Positions 25,558 to 35,180 are shown, counted from the first letter of the stretch. The stretch is DNA of 64,000 bases from Lunatibacter salilacus (GCF_009797935.1 NZ_VOLC01000002.1:186001-250000), one strand, 5' to 3'. Program-made: numbers and translations. The notes: generated by a model not told the origin, from the sequence alone.

Positions 25558-27324
25558 TTATTCCACCACTTCCAAAGGAGGAATATTATTAGCAGAGCCG
25601 GTGTATCCTTTGTTCTGATTGATCCTTCCCAGAGTGTTGGAATTGACCATATCATCATCTATGGGCCATTGATAATGGTGAGGCATGATCCTTGGTCTTT
25701 GGCCTAGAAGGATGATTTCATCCGATCTGTCATAGAAATTGTTCAGGTTTCTAACCCTGTCATAAAAAAAGTTTTTTTCATGAAGGGTTTCCAGACTATA
25801 TCCTCCTTCGTTCCTTGCGGCCATAATGTAGGATACCCTGTTCAGTTCATTCTGGCGAGGCTCCTCTGCAAACAACTCCCTTGCCCTTTCGTCGAAAATA
25901 AAGTCAATGGTGACATCCCCTGGGCTTATGGTAGGCGCATTGGCCCTTTCCCTTACGGTATTAAGATCCATAGCAGCACTGGCCAGGTCATTTTTCCAAA
26001 AATGGGCTTCTGCCCGGATAAGATACGTTTCGGCAAGTCTGTAAATATACCAGTCACCATTGCTACCCATTGGAATGCTGGTTTGATCCGGAGCATTTGG
26101 AGAATAGGTTTTATAAAACGGCATAGGAAATAACCTGGCCCAGAATTCGGAAGGAATGTCTGTGTTCGCCGGATCAATAGGTTCCCTATATTGGGAGGAG
26201 GCTGGGTTGTTATAATACACTTCCTCTCTGTCAATCCAGTTGATGTCGGCCCTTCTCAAATCAGGTGTATTCGTATAATCAAAATTTCCCGTTTCCCAAA
26301 TGGTATAACTGTGCCAATCGCTTAAAGCCACATCAGGGTTTCCACGTCCCAAGGAATCGTACATGGGACCTCTGTCTATTGTACCGCGGATACCGTCTTT
26401 GTCTTTAAACATGGCTTGGTAAAAGGCACTATGATAAACTCTCATAGTAAATAAACCTGGGGTCCTTGCCGTTGGTGGGGCTTCCCATCTGTCTACAAAG
26501 GCCAAGATGGTCTCCCTGTTCTGACCGCTGTTTTTGTTGGCATGGCGGTGAAGATCCCAGATCACATTTTTGGCCGGGTCACCTGCTTCTACCCCAAACC
26601 TGTCAGTCATCAGGGCATAAGGACCGTCAATCACCCTCGTAGCCGCTTCAATGGCTTTGTCAAATTCCATATTGGCCAGGTAGATTTTGGACAATAGGTG
26701 ATCTCCCGCACCTTTAGTGGGAATTCCAGGTGACGCAGATACGGGCATATGTTGTACCGCAAACTCCATATCCGACTGAATTTGGTCCAAAATGGCCCAC
26801 CTGCTATGACTTTGAAAATCCAGTCGTACGCCACGCACCTCTTCCTTTAAAAATGGCAAATCCCCATAATTCCCGATCAGTCTATAGTACCAATATGACC
26901 GGTGCCAATACGCCTCAGCCAATATTACATTGCGGTCATCCTGACTGTTCCACTCCAGGTCATCTATTCTGGTGATGACCACATTGGCATTTTTCACCAT
27001 TTCAAAGATGTCATTGATTTGGACGACAAATTGTTGGTATCGATCCGAGTTGGGGGTCAGGGTTGTAAAATCCATTTGAAGCCACGGTACACCTGCTTCT
27101 GAGGCTGCCCACTGATGGGCCATGAAGTTCTTCTGTGCCGTTTGTTCGCGGGTAAGATCTTTCCTCATGGTCACCAAAACCGCCTCATAACCTGCCCGGT
27201 CCACAAATACATTTTCGGTGGTAAAGAAGGACAATGGTTTTGGCTCCAAGAAATCCTCATTACAGGCTGCCATCACCAAAAACAGCAGGGGTAAAACAAA
27301 TGCTAATTTTATATATCGTTTCAT
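25558..27324 (-). CDS. SusD/RagB-family substrate-binding lipoprotein
   Basis: 588 residues with a lipoprotein signal (LLFLVMAAC, Cys about 21) followed by NEDFLEPKPLSFFTTENVF, the typical mature SusD start. Other landmarks are AEAYWHRSYWYYRLIGNYGDL, the Y-L-I-R-A-E-A-H-F segment and VRERANAP near the C-terminus. SusD proteins sit on the cell surface as the lid of a SusC transporter and bind the incoming glycan or other ligand. It follows SusC by 14 bases. The C-terminus is complete. The ligand cannot be predicted from sequence, and the neighbouring enzymes are the best clue. Confidence 0.95.
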   Translation of the reverse strand: MKRYIKLAFVLPLLFLVMAACNEDFLEPKPLSFFTTENVFVDRAGYEAVLVTMRKDLTREQTAQKNFMAHQWAASEAGVPWLQMDFTTLTPNSDRYQQFVVQINDIFEMVKNANVVITRIDDLEWNSQDDRNVILAEAYWHRSYWYYRLIGNYGDLPFLKEEVRGVRLDFQSHSRWAILDQIQSDMEFAVQHMPVSASPGIPTKGAGDHLLSKIYLANMEFDKAIEAATRVIDGPYALMTDRFGVEAGDPAKNVIWDLHRHANKNSGQNRETILAFVDRWEAPPTARTPGLFTMRVYHSAFYQAMFKDKDGIRGTIDRGPMYDSLGRGNPDVALSDWHSYTIWETGNFDYTNTPDLRRADINWIDREEVYYNNPASSQYREPIDPANTDIPSEFWARLFPMPFYKTYSPNAPDQTSIPMGSNGDWYIYRLAETYLIRAEAHFWKNDLASAAMDLNTVRERANAPTISPGDVTIDFIFDERARELFAEEPRQNELNRVSYIMAARNEGGYSLETLHEKNFFYDRVRNLNNFYDRSDEIILLGQRPRIMPHHYQWPIDDDMVNSNTLGRINQNKGYTGSANNIPPLEVVE

Positions 27325-27338
27325 CTTTTAGGCAAATT

Positions 27339-30300
27339 TTATAGTGATAAACTGAAACCTACAGTTACAATTCTTGGCATAGGCGTAAGTCCGGATTCAG
27401 GATCCCAACCTGGCCAACTGGAAAAGGTGTACAAGTTTCTGACTGATCCGAAGATCCTTACATTTTGCATATTGTATCTTTGGGCGATGGCGCTTGGCAC
27501 ATTATAAGACAGGGAAAGATCCTGGATCCTTACAAAAGAAGAAGATTTATAAGGCATGACGCCACCACCAAAAGGAGAATCATTTACACTTAATCTAGGG
27601 TAATCATTGGTCCTGTTGTCAGGTGTCCAGTAGGGATAATTGGCTGTATTTATTCTATCAAAGGTAGACCAGCCGGCTACAGATGGAGGAAAGGACCTCA
27701 AGTGGCCAAGGTCAGCCCGGATAAAGATAGAAGCCGTAAAGTTCCTTAAAAAAGTGATGTCATTTCGGAATCCTATCCGGTGCCTCGGCTGGCTAAATCC
27801 AATGAATTTTTTATCTTGTAAGGCTTCATATACTCCGTTGCCATCCACATCGGCCGCTTTGATGTCGCCAGGGTCAAGATTATATTCAGCCGCTTCCTGG
27901 GCCTCTTCCACTTGCCAGGTACCCAGAATATCATAATCCCACACCACATCTATGGGCTGACCGATAAACCATTCATTTTCAAAATCAGGGATTTCTCCGG
28001 AGAGAGTCTGGCCCTGAAGGGTATATTCACCGGTATCACCAAATAAGGATATGATTTCATTCCGGTTCATGGAATAATTGATATTGGTTCTCCAACTAAA
28101 ATTAGTATTGTTAACAGCAACCGCTCCTAATGTAGCCTCAAAACCTCTGTTGGCCAATTCTCCGATATTGGAAGTCACATTCTCAAATCCCGTGACCCTG
28201 GGCAGGGATCGGTCCACCAAAAGGTTCACCGTACTCATGTCATAATAATCCAAAGTCAGGTTGATACGGTTGGCCAATATCCCGATATCAAAACCGAGGT
28301 TATAGGATTCTGTTTCCTCCCAGGAAAGTCCTGGATTGGAAAGTGTGGATGTGAATATCCCCATTTGAACCTGAGAACCGTTGAAATATTGGTTGCTTCC
28401 CATTTGAGCGTATGAGGAGTAAGGACCGATATCCCTGTTTCCGTTAACTCCCCACGACATTCTCATTTTAAGCTGATCAATCACACTTGAATTGTAAAAC
28501 CCTTCATCGGAAATCTGCCAGGCAAAAGCCAGGGCAGGAAATATGGCTCTGGGATTTTCTCTTCCAAATGCACTGAAACCATCCCTTCGAACAGATCCTG
28601 TAAACAGATATTTGTCCATCAGGGTGTAGTTTAATCTTCCCATTAAACCATCTCCGGAGTAGGTAATATCGTCTGTGCTAATCGTCGGATCCCCTCCAAA
28701 TTGCATCCCGTGGTAGCCCAAAACCGAGCTGGGAAGAAAAGTTTGGTTTGCCATGCTGGAACTATAGATCCTGTTTTTTTCCAGGTTGTACAAAAAGGTG
28801 ACATCAAACCTATGGATTCCGAATTCTTTGTTCCATTTTAACAGGTTATCCACCATCCATTCATACGTGTTGGATTCAAACCTGGTGGCCCTCCCTCCTG
28901 CATACGTTTGCCCACCGGTAATGGTCTCCGGTGACCAATAGTTATAATCCCGAACACTTTCAATACGCGGTTGGTAAGATGACCGGAAAGTGATGTCAAA
29001 TGGCAGTTTGAACTCCGCAAATAACGTATTGAAAAAGTTGTTTCTTTTATGAAACCGGTCCTGTCCCAAGTAATTGATCAATGGATTTTGTCCCCCGATA
29101 TACCCATGAGGGAACCATTTTATGGAACCATCCTCTTCGTACTTTTGGGCATAAGGACTTGTCGAATACATCCCTCCCAAATTGGCCTGAACCACACTTT
29201 CATCCCTGGAAGAGAACTGTGAATTAATACCCACTTTCAAATAATCAGTCACCTCGAAATCCAAATTGACTCTGGAACGGATGGTAGAGAATTTGTCTCC
29301 GACAATGATCCCCTCGTTGTCAAGGTAACCCACTGACCAATAATATTTCATCTTTTCTGTACCTCCGCCAATGCTCAGGTCATATTCCTGTCTAATCCCT
29401 GGTTTCATGACCTCATCCCTCCAATTGACGGTCTCACCGGCCAGATAGGCGTTAACTTCATCAGGAAAAAAGTTTAACCTAGATAGCCATTCTTGGCTAT
29501 CATCAGGATTGGGATTGTTAGTAGAGGCCCTCCACTGTTCCAGGGTAATTCCTTCAGGCAATTCCTCGGGATTAAACCAGTGATAATCCGGCTGGGACTG
29601 ACCCAAAGTTCTAAAAAAATCCCTTCTAAAGTCTAGGTAGCCTTGTGGACCACGTACAGCATAGTTATCATTTGTGGGACCTGCTACGCCTAATTTGGTG
29701 GTGAAATTAATGGAAGGTTTCCCTGTCTTACCCCTTGTAGTGGTCACCAGTATAACACCAGATGCAGCCCGCGCTCCGAATACGGCAGCAGAACTGGCAT
29801 CTTTGAGTATATCCACGGATTCAATATCATTGGGATTGATATCCCGAAGGCTTCCGTTGAAAATCACGCCATCAAGGACCACCAGTGGTTCGGTACCTGC
29901 GCTTAATGAAGTGGGTCCCCTTACCTCCAGAGAACTTCCACCTGCGGCTGAGGTCCCTTGATTGGCATTGAATCCCGCAACAGTTCCCGCAAGCATGTCG
30001 GTAAGCTGTACATTGCTTTGGTTTTTAAATGATTGAGGGTCCACTCTAACCACTGATCCGGTAAGGTCGCTTTTCTTCACTGTTCCATATCCGACTACCA
30101 CTACTTCTTCCAACTGCGCCTGATCTGCAACAAGCTCCACATTGAGAGTCGTTTGGTTTCCTACCGTTACGGATTGCGTCAAATAACCAACAAAGGAAAA
30201 CACCAATTCGGAATCTGCGCTTGGGACCCTGATCGAGTAGGAACCGTCGATGTCTGTAACCGTTCCGATAGAAGTACCCTTTATTAAAATATTTACCCCT

Positions 30301-30509
30301 GGCATGCTCTCTCTGGAAGAAATATCAAATACCTGTCCGCTTATTTGCGTCCCTTGCTGGGCAGCGGCAAAATTACCCGGAAGCCAAGAGAGGACCATTG
30401 CCAAAAAGGTAAGAATCACAGCGTTTGGAGGGCTTACCTGTTGTCTCCAATTCCAGAATCCTACCAACCTTTCCATAAGGTTGTTCTGTAATTTGTAATT
30501 TTGTTTCAT
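27339..30509 (-). CDS. SusC/RagA-family TonB-dependent outer-membrane transporter
   Basis: 1056 residues. After a signal peptide (ends around AAAQQ, residue 52) comes a carboxypeptidase-regulatory-like domain (GQVFDISSRESMPGVNILI), then the SusC box region VVVVGYGTVKKSDLTGSV, the plug domain (NPNDIESVDILKDASSAAVF, GARAASGVILVTT), and a long beta-barrel. It ends in the aromatic-rich terminal strand VGFSLSL typical of outer-membrane barrels. It imports the substrate of the locus using TonB energy. The N-terminus is long, and a start at a later Met (MERLVGFW) is possible. It is the first gene of the minus-strand unit, and its upstream region is shared with a divergent lipoprotein gene. Confidence 0.95.
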   Translation of the reverse strand: MKQNYKLQNNLMERLVGFWNWRQQVSPPNAVILTFLAMVLSWLPGNFAAAQQGTQISGQVFDISSRESMPGVNILIKGTSIGTVTDIDGSYSIRVPSADSELVFSFVGYLTQSVTVGNQTTLNVELVADQAQLEEVVVVGYGTVKKSDLTGSVVRVDPQSFKNQSNVQLTDMLAGTVAGFNANQGTSAAGGSSLEVRGPTSLSAGTEPLVVLDGVIFNGSLRDINPNDIESVDILKDASSAAVFGARAASGVILVTTTRGKTGKPSINFTTKLGVAGPTNDNYAVRGPQGYLDFRRDFFRTLGQSQPDYHWFNPEELPEGITLEQWRASTNNPNPDDSQEWLSRLNFFPDEVNAYLAGETVNWRDEVMKPGIRQEYDLSIGGGTEKMKYYWSVGYLDNEGIIVGDKFSTIRSRVNLDFEVTDYLKVGINSQFSSRDESVVQANLGGMYSTSPYAQKYEEDGSIKWFPHGYIGGQNPLINYLGQDRFHKRNNFFNTLFAEFKLPFDITFRSSYQPRIESVRDYNYWSPETITGGQTYAGGRATRFESNTYEWMVDNLLKWNKEFGIHRFDVTFLYNLEKNRIYSSSMANQTFLPSSVLGYHGMQFGGDPTISTDDITYSGDGLMGRLNYTLMDKYLFTGSVRRDGFSAFGRENPRAIFPALAFAWQISDEGFYNSSVIDQLKMRMSWGVNGNRDIGPYSSYAQMGSNQYFNGSQVQMGIFTSTLSNPGLSWEETESYNLGFDIGILANRINLTLDYYDMSTVNLLVDRSLPRVTGFENVTSNIGELANRGFEATLGAVAVNNTNFSWRTNINYSMNRNEIISLFGDTGEYTLQGQTLSGEIPDFENEWFIGQPIDVVWDYDILGTWQVEEAQEAAEYNLDPGDIKAADVDGNGVYEALQDKKFIGFSQPRHRIGFRNDITFLRNFTASIFIRADLGHLRSFPPSVAGWSTFDRINTANYPYWTPDNRTNDYPRLSVNDSPFGGGVMPYKSSSFVRIQDLSLSYNVPSAIAQRYNMQNVRIFGSVRNLYTFSSWPGWDPESGLTPMPRIVTVGFSLSL

Positions 30510-30562
30510 GATGAAGAAAGTTAGAAGATTAATTGATTAAAAGTCATTTCGGGCTTGACGTT

Positions 30563-30582
30563 GTAATTTACGTGTACGTTAC
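30563..30582. promoter_or_regulatory. Imperfect palindrome in the susC / LamG-lipoprotein intergenic region
   Basis: GTAATTTACGTGTACGTTAC matches its own reverse complement at 7 of 10 positions per half (GTAAnnTAC...GTAnnTTAC). It lies 54 bases upstream of the susC start, in the only sizeable divergent promoter region of the locus. A transcription-factor operator is plausible; no regulator gene is near it. Confidence 0.35.
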
Positions 30583-30729
30583 CATAAAAATAAAATTATA
30601 TTCCACAAGATCAAAATGTTTTACATCAATAATTGATAAAAATCATTAATATTAACTTGTATTCCACCCTGATTAATATTGTTTGCCAACATAAGCATAT
30701 TAATTTGTTTAATAATTAACCGATATTTG

Positions 30730-32433
30730 ATGTTTCATATAGAAAAAAAAACCATGCTTGATTATTATTCTGTAATCTCCAAGATTGTGTTCATCGCTTT
30801 GTTGACCTGTGCTTGTAACGAAAAACAACCTGTTGATTTACAGGAAGGATTATTGGGTCATTGGGAATTGAAAGATAATGCTGACGATGTTTCCGGCAAG
30901 GACCAGCACGCCATTGTTCGGGGTGATATCAATTTTAATGTTCCTGGTCCGAGGGGAAGAAATGATGCAGCTGAATTTTCTGGAAAAGGGGCATGGTTGG
31001 AGGTCCCAATAGACCAATCTCCCGAATTGGGAAGGGGGGATTTTTCCGTTTCACTTTGGGTAAAGCTCCAAGATGACGGAACTGGGATTCCAGGAGACCT
31101 ACTGAGTCAATACGATTCACTAAACCAGAATGGGTTTCACCTGAGTATTAAGACAAATGCAGTCACCACAAGTCTTGCAAACTATAATCAGGTCCACTTT
31201 GGCGTCAATGCTAATAAAACATCAGATTGGAAGGATTATGGAAGTCCCGACAGTACACTCGGTGCCTTTTCCATGACTAGCTTTGAGGGGTCGCTTTATG
31301 CAGGTCTATCACACCCGGATAAAGATAAATCCGGAAATGTTTTTCGACTGGATAGCTTGGGCCGTTGGGTTGATTGCGGTTCGCCGGATGGCTCAAACAG
31401 TGTTATGGCATTAGCTGTTTTCAACAATGAATTATATGCTGGTACCGGTAAATACAGGTTTGGAGGCTCTGCTCTTCCAGAATCGGAAAACTTGACAAAA
31501 GGAGGCAGGATTCTGAGGTATGGAAAAAACAAGAAATGGATTGATAATGGTGAATTACCCAATACAGAAGCAATCGGAGGTCTAATTACTTATAAAAACA
31601 CCCTATATGCCAGCTCTCTTTATCACCCGGCTGGATTTTTTAGGCTTGGGCAGGAAAACAAATGGGTGGATTGTGGCACCCCAGATGGGAAAAGAGTTGT
31701 TGCACTGGGAGTTTACGATGGGTATATTTATGCTACAAGTTATGATGGCGGAAACGTATACCGATATGATGGTCAATCCTGGACAGATTGCGGGCACCTT
31801 GGTGAAAATACCCAAACTTATTCATTTGCGGTTTATTATGGGCAATTGTATGTTGGGACTTGGCCCAGCGGTCGGGTTTATCGATTTGATGGCATCGATA
31901 ATTGGAAGGATGTGGGCAGGCTTGGTTCGGAACTTGAAGTCATGGGAATGTTGGTTCACAACGGAAGGTTATTAGCAGGGACTTTACCACTTGCCGAAGT
32001 CTATGCCTATAAAGGAGATACCATATGGGAAAAATTAACACGATTGGACCATACGCCTGATGTTACCTATAGAAGGGCGTGGACAATGGCTGAAAATAAT
32101 GGCAAATTGTATTGCAGTACCCTCCCTTCTGGGAAAATTTATGGATTTGAACTTGGACGTAATGTATTAAGCCCAACACCTTTAAAAAACGGTTGGCAAC
32201 ACATTACCGCTGTAAAATCAGAAAACCAATTGGCTCTATATATAAATGGTGAAAAAGTTGCCCAATCTGATTCGTTTGAGGGCGGGGCTTTTGATTTGAA
32301 TGCCCGGGTTCCGTTAAGAATCGGATTTGGAGCCAATTCTCATTTTAAGGGAAAGATGTCAGATTTAAGACTTTATCAACGGAGTCTGGATCAAAAGGAA
32401 ATCAAATTGCTCTCTAATTTGACCGATTATTAA
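30730..32433 (+). CDS. Lipoprotein with a LamG domain interrupted by a beta-propeller
   Basis: 567 residues from the ATG at 30730 (ATG 30754 is also possible; the ORF's first ATG at 30679 is unlikely). A signal peptide with a Cys near its end (IVFIALLTCAC) suggests a lipoprotein. Residues coded at about 30835-31200 form the first half of a LamG/concanavalin-like lectin domain (LLGHWELKDNADDVSGKDQH, FSVSLWVKLQ). At 31220-32155 there are six or seven propeller-type repeats, each with LYAGT/IYATS-like strands, YRYDG-type turns and a W-x-D-x-G end. The LamG fold resumes at 32160 (GWQHITAVKSENQLALYING, GKMSDLRLYQRSLD). It is divergent from susC and probably binds the same glycan at the surface. 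Confidence 0.78.
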   Translation: MFHIEKKTMLDYYSVISKIVFIALLTCACNEKQPVDLQEGLLGHWELKDNADDVSGKDQHAIVRGDINFNVPGPRGRNDAAEFSGKGAWLEVPIDQSPELGRGDFSVSLWVKLQDDGTGIPGDLLSQYDSLNQNGFHLSIKTNAVTTSLANYNQVHFGVNANKTSDWKDYGSPDSTLGAFSMTSFEGSLYAGLSHPDKDKSGNVFRLDSLGRWVDCGSPDGSNSVMALAVFNNELYAGTGKYRFGGSALPESENLTKGGRILRYGKNKKWIDNGELPNTEAIGGLITYKNTLYASSLYHPAGFFRLGQENKWVDCGTPDGKRVVALGVYDGYIYATSYDGGNVYRYDGQSWTDCGHLGENTQTYSFAVYYGQLYVGTWPSGRVYRFDGIDNWKDVGRLGSELEVMGMLVHNGRLLAGTLPLAEVYAYKGDTIWEKLTRLDHTPDVTYRRAWTMAENNGKLYCSTLPSGKIYGFELGRNVLSPTPLKNGWQHITAVKSENQLALYINGEKVAQSDSFEGGAFDLNARVPLRIGFGANSHFKGKMSDLRLYQRSLDQKEIKLLSNLTDY

Positions 32434-32546
32434 CTCATCGTCCTCGAAAAAAACAAGCAAATGCTGCTGATGAGCATCATTTGCTGAAAACAGTAATTGT
32501 CAACTTAGACAAAACGTTTAAATCAACCAAATTCTTGTACAACAAT

Positions 32547-33356
32547 ATGACGGGACCGATAGGTATATTTGATTCAGGGTATGGGGGACTTACCGTTTTT
32601 AAGGAAATACAAAAAAAACTCCCCAACTACGACTTTATCTATTTGGGAGACAATGCGCGGGTTCCCTATGGCATCCGGTCCTTTCAGGCCGTATATGAGT
32701 TTACTAGGGAATGTGTTTTAAAGCTTTTTGAATTGGGATGCAACCTGGTAATTATCGCCTGTAACACCGCATCTGCAAAAGCTTTGAAAAATATTCAGGA
32801 ATTCGACTTGCCTGAAGGGAAAAGAGTTCTTGGTGTGATACGTCCCACCACGGAATCCATAGACCGGTACACCCGCACGAAAAAGGTAGGCATTCTTGCA
32901 ACCGAAGGCACAGTTCTGTCGGAATCGTATAAAATTGAAATCGGAAAATTTTTCCCTAACATTGAAGTTTTTCAGCACGCTTGTCCGCTGTGGGTTCCTT
33001 TGGTAGAAAATAATGAAATTGACAGCAAAGGCACCCACTTTATTGTAGAACGGGATATTCGGGAATTACTGGCTTTATCCCCCGAAATAGATACAATTGT
33101 ACTTGCCTGTACACATTTTCCCATTTTGCTTTCTGTCATTCAAGCATATGTTCCGAATAACGTGACGGTCTTGTCTCAGGGGGAGTTGGTATCCGAAAAA
33201 CTCGTTGATTACCTGCATCGGCATCCCGAAATAGATGATGTCTGTGGGAAAAACGCAAAGCTCTCATTTTTTACCACGGACGAGGTATTTGATTTTGAAA
33301 ATAAAACCGAGATATTTTACGGTAAAAAAATAAAGGCCCAATACATACATCTATAG
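32547..33356 (+). CDS. murI: Glutamate racemase
   Basis: 269 residues from the ATG at 32547; the upstream in-frame ATG at 32481 would add a non-conserved extension. The start gives MTGPIGIFDSGYGGLTVF, with the catalytic-region Asp. The two catalytic Cys residues are in IIACNTASA and VLACTHFPIL. The enzyme interconverts L- and D-glutamate in the cytosol to supply D-glutamate for peptidoglycan. The length is normal. It is followed by a bidirectional terminator shared with the histone-like gene and is probably transcribed alone. Confidence 0.96.
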   Translation: MTGPIGIFDSGYGGLTVFKEIQKKLPNYDFIYLGDNARVPYGIRSFQAVYEFTRECVLKLFELGCNLVIIACNTASAKALKNIQEFDLPEGKRVLGVIRPTTESIDRYTRTKKVGILATEGTVLSESYKIEIGKFFPNIEVFQHACPLWVPLVENNEIDSKGTHFIVERDIRELLALSPEIDTIVLACTHFPILLSVIQAYVPNNVTVLSQGELVSEKLVDYLHRHPEIDDVCGKNAKLSFFTTDEVFDFENKTEIFYGKKIKAQYIHL

Positions 33357-33410
33357 TAAAAAGCCAATGTTGGAATTGCAAATCAGGGTCAAAAAATACA
33401 TTCCAACACA

Positions 33411-33444
33411 AAAAAAAGGGGTAGTCAATCTGCTACCCCTTTTG
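33411..33444. terminator. Bidirectional rho-independent terminator
   Basis: Stem GGGGTAG (33418-33424) and CTACCCC (33433-33439), flanked by A7 on the left and T4 on the right, so A-T pairs extend the stem. It works for murI on the plus strand and for the histone-like gene on the minus strand. Confidence 0.85.
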
Positions 33445-33448
33445 TGTA

Positions 33449-33631
33449 TTAATTTCCTTCAGCATTTTTGATATCCTGAACTTCCTTTCTGATATCTTGG
33501 GCTAGATTTTTCAAATCCTGCATACCTTTTCTTATACGTGTTCCGGCAGCTTGATTTCCTTTTTCGTAGAATTTTTCAAAATCCCCCTCTAAGGAAGTTA
33601 CTAAATCATTGATTTCACTAAATCTGTTCAT
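33449..33631 (-). CDS. Histone H1-like (Hc1-type) small DNA-binding protein
   Basis: 60 residues, reading MNRFSEINDLVTSLEGDFEK at the start, then GNQAAGTRIRKGMQDLK and a helical tail ending in KNAEGN. This matches the short Hc1-type histone-like protein common in Bacteroidota, normally about 58-60 residues, which I recall from many genomes. It is mostly helical, and Lys and Arg are clustered in the middle. It probably binds DNA in the nucleoid, though direct evidence in this phylum is thin. It is a single gene ending at the shared terminator. Confidence 0.85.
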   Translation of the reverse strand: MNRFSEINDLVTSLEGDFEKFYEKGNQAAGTRIRKGMQDLKNLAQDIRKEVQDIKNAEGN

Positions 33632-33720
33632 AATAAAAATAATTAAAGTTGATGATAAGATTGATTTTGATAGATATAGATTATTGAATTGAATTTATCA
33701 AATTTAAGGCCAAAGTCCCG

Positions 33721-35058
33721 CTATTCCCCAAAAGCGGTGGCTAAATCGGTGTTTTTGTAGAATCCGCTCACCAGTTTATCCTTGATAGCCTCAAAGGCCG
33801 ATATTGTTTCTTTCACATCTTCCAAGGTATGTGATACGGTAGGAATCAACCTTAATATGATCATTCCCTTAGGGACCACTGGATAAATAACGACAGAACA
33901 GAAAATACCATATGTTTCTCTCAAGTCTTTGCTCATCGTAGCTGCTTCCCCGACGGTGCCATTAAGTACCACCGGAGTTACCGGGGAGGTGGTAGTACCT
34001 ATATTAAAGCCTTTTTCCCGCAGTCCATTCTGAAGCGCATTCACTATATGCCAAAGATTTTGCTTTAGTTCCGGCATTGTTCGGAGCATATCCAGACGTT
34101 TTAGTCCACCTTCCACATAGATCATGGGTAGTGATTTGGCAAAAATCTGTGAACGCATATTATACTTCAAATACAGAATTACATTTTCATCACCAGCAAT
34201 GAATGCGCCTATACCCGCCATTGACTTGGCAAATGTGGAGAAATACAGATCCACTTCTTGCTGGACATCCTGTTCCTCCGCACTCCCAGCTCCTGTCCTA
34301 CCCATTGTTCCAAAACCATGGGCATCATCTACCAGAATCCGAAAGGAATATTTTTCCTTCAACTTTACTATGCCTTTGAGGTTGCCCATATTGCCGGTCA
34401 TTCCAAACACACCTTCAGTAATGACCAATATTCCGCCGCCGCTTTCCCCGGTTAGCCTTTCCGCACGTTGAAGCTGCTTTTCGAGGCTCTCCATATCGTT
34501 ATGATGGTAGACAAACCGTTTGCCCAAGTGCATCCTCAACGCATCAATGATACATGCATGACATTCCGCGTCATAGACGACCACATCCTTGCGGTCCACC
34601 AGAGAATCGATCACGCTCATGATACCCTGATAGCCGTAATTCAGCAGATATGATTTTTCCTTGCCGACGAACTCCGCCAATTCACTCTCAAGCTGCTCAT
34701 GTAAATCTGTCTGACCGGACATAATACGGGCACCCATGGGATACGCCGCCCCCCATCTGGCTGCGGCTTCGGCATCCGCTTTTCGGACCTCCGGATGATT
34801 GGCCAGGCCAAGGTAATTGTTTAAACTCCAGGTTAGAACTTCCTTTCCCATAAATTTCATTCTGGGAGCAATATCTCCCTCCAACTTGGGGAATGCGAAA
34901 TAACCTTCAGATATTCCAGAATGCTTACCTAGAGGACCTAAGTTAGCTTGTAATTTTTCAAATATGTCCAATGCTACTAAACGTTTTTGTATAACAAAAC
35001 ATCCATTCAATTCTGATGGAAATTTAACCCTCAAAACTAATACAAATAACCTTTGCAC
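33721..35058 (-). CDS. Alpha-oxoamine synthase family PLP enzyme (lipid-base or amino-ketone synthesis)
   Basis: 445 residues as read from the ATG at 35058. Conserved sequence begins only near LDIFEKLQ, so a TTG start at 34971 is possible. Family landmarks: WSLNNYLGLANHPEV, GARIMSGQTDLHEQLE, YDAECHACIIDA, LVDDAHGFGTMG near 246, and the PLP-Lys segment STFAKSMAGIGAF with Lys near 279. Enzymes of this family condense an amino acid with an acyl-CoA or acyl-ACP: glycine C-acetyltransferase, serine palmitoyltransferase, or the cysteate acyltransferase of sulfonolipid synthesis. It differs from the usual Bacteroidota serine palmitoyltransferase as I remember it. The exact substrate is unresolved. 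The upstream region is shared with accC. Confidence 0.8.
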   Translation of the reverse strand: MQRLFVLVLRVKFPSELNGCFVIQKRLVALDIFEKLQANLGPLGKHSGISEGYFAFPKLEGDIAPRMKFMGKEVLTWSLNNYLGLANHPEVRKADAEAAARWGAAYPMGARIMSGQTDLHEQLESELAEFVGKEKSYLLNYGYQGIMSVIDSLVDRKDVVVYDAECHACIIDALRMHLGKRFVYHHNDMESLEKQLQRAERLTGESGGGILVITEGVFGMTGNMGNLKGIVKLKEKYSFRILVDDAHGFGTMGRTGAGSAEEQDVQQEVDLYFSTFAKSMAGIGAFIAGDENVILYLKYNMRSQIFAKSLPMIYVEGGLKRLDMLRTMPELKQNLWHIVNALQNGLREKGFNIGTTTSPVTPVVLNGTVGEAATMSKDLRETYGIFCSVVIYPVVPKGMIILRLIPTVSHTLEDVKETISAFEAIKDKLVSGFYKNTDLATAFGE

Positions 35059-35180
35059 GCAAAAAATCGGCTACATTTCACGTATTCTTTCATTTGTTCA
35101 GCAAATTTCCCTTACTTCGTAAGGAGGTATTTCTATTCTGTATTTTAATTCGGGAACAGTATTCAACGAAAATCGCATTC

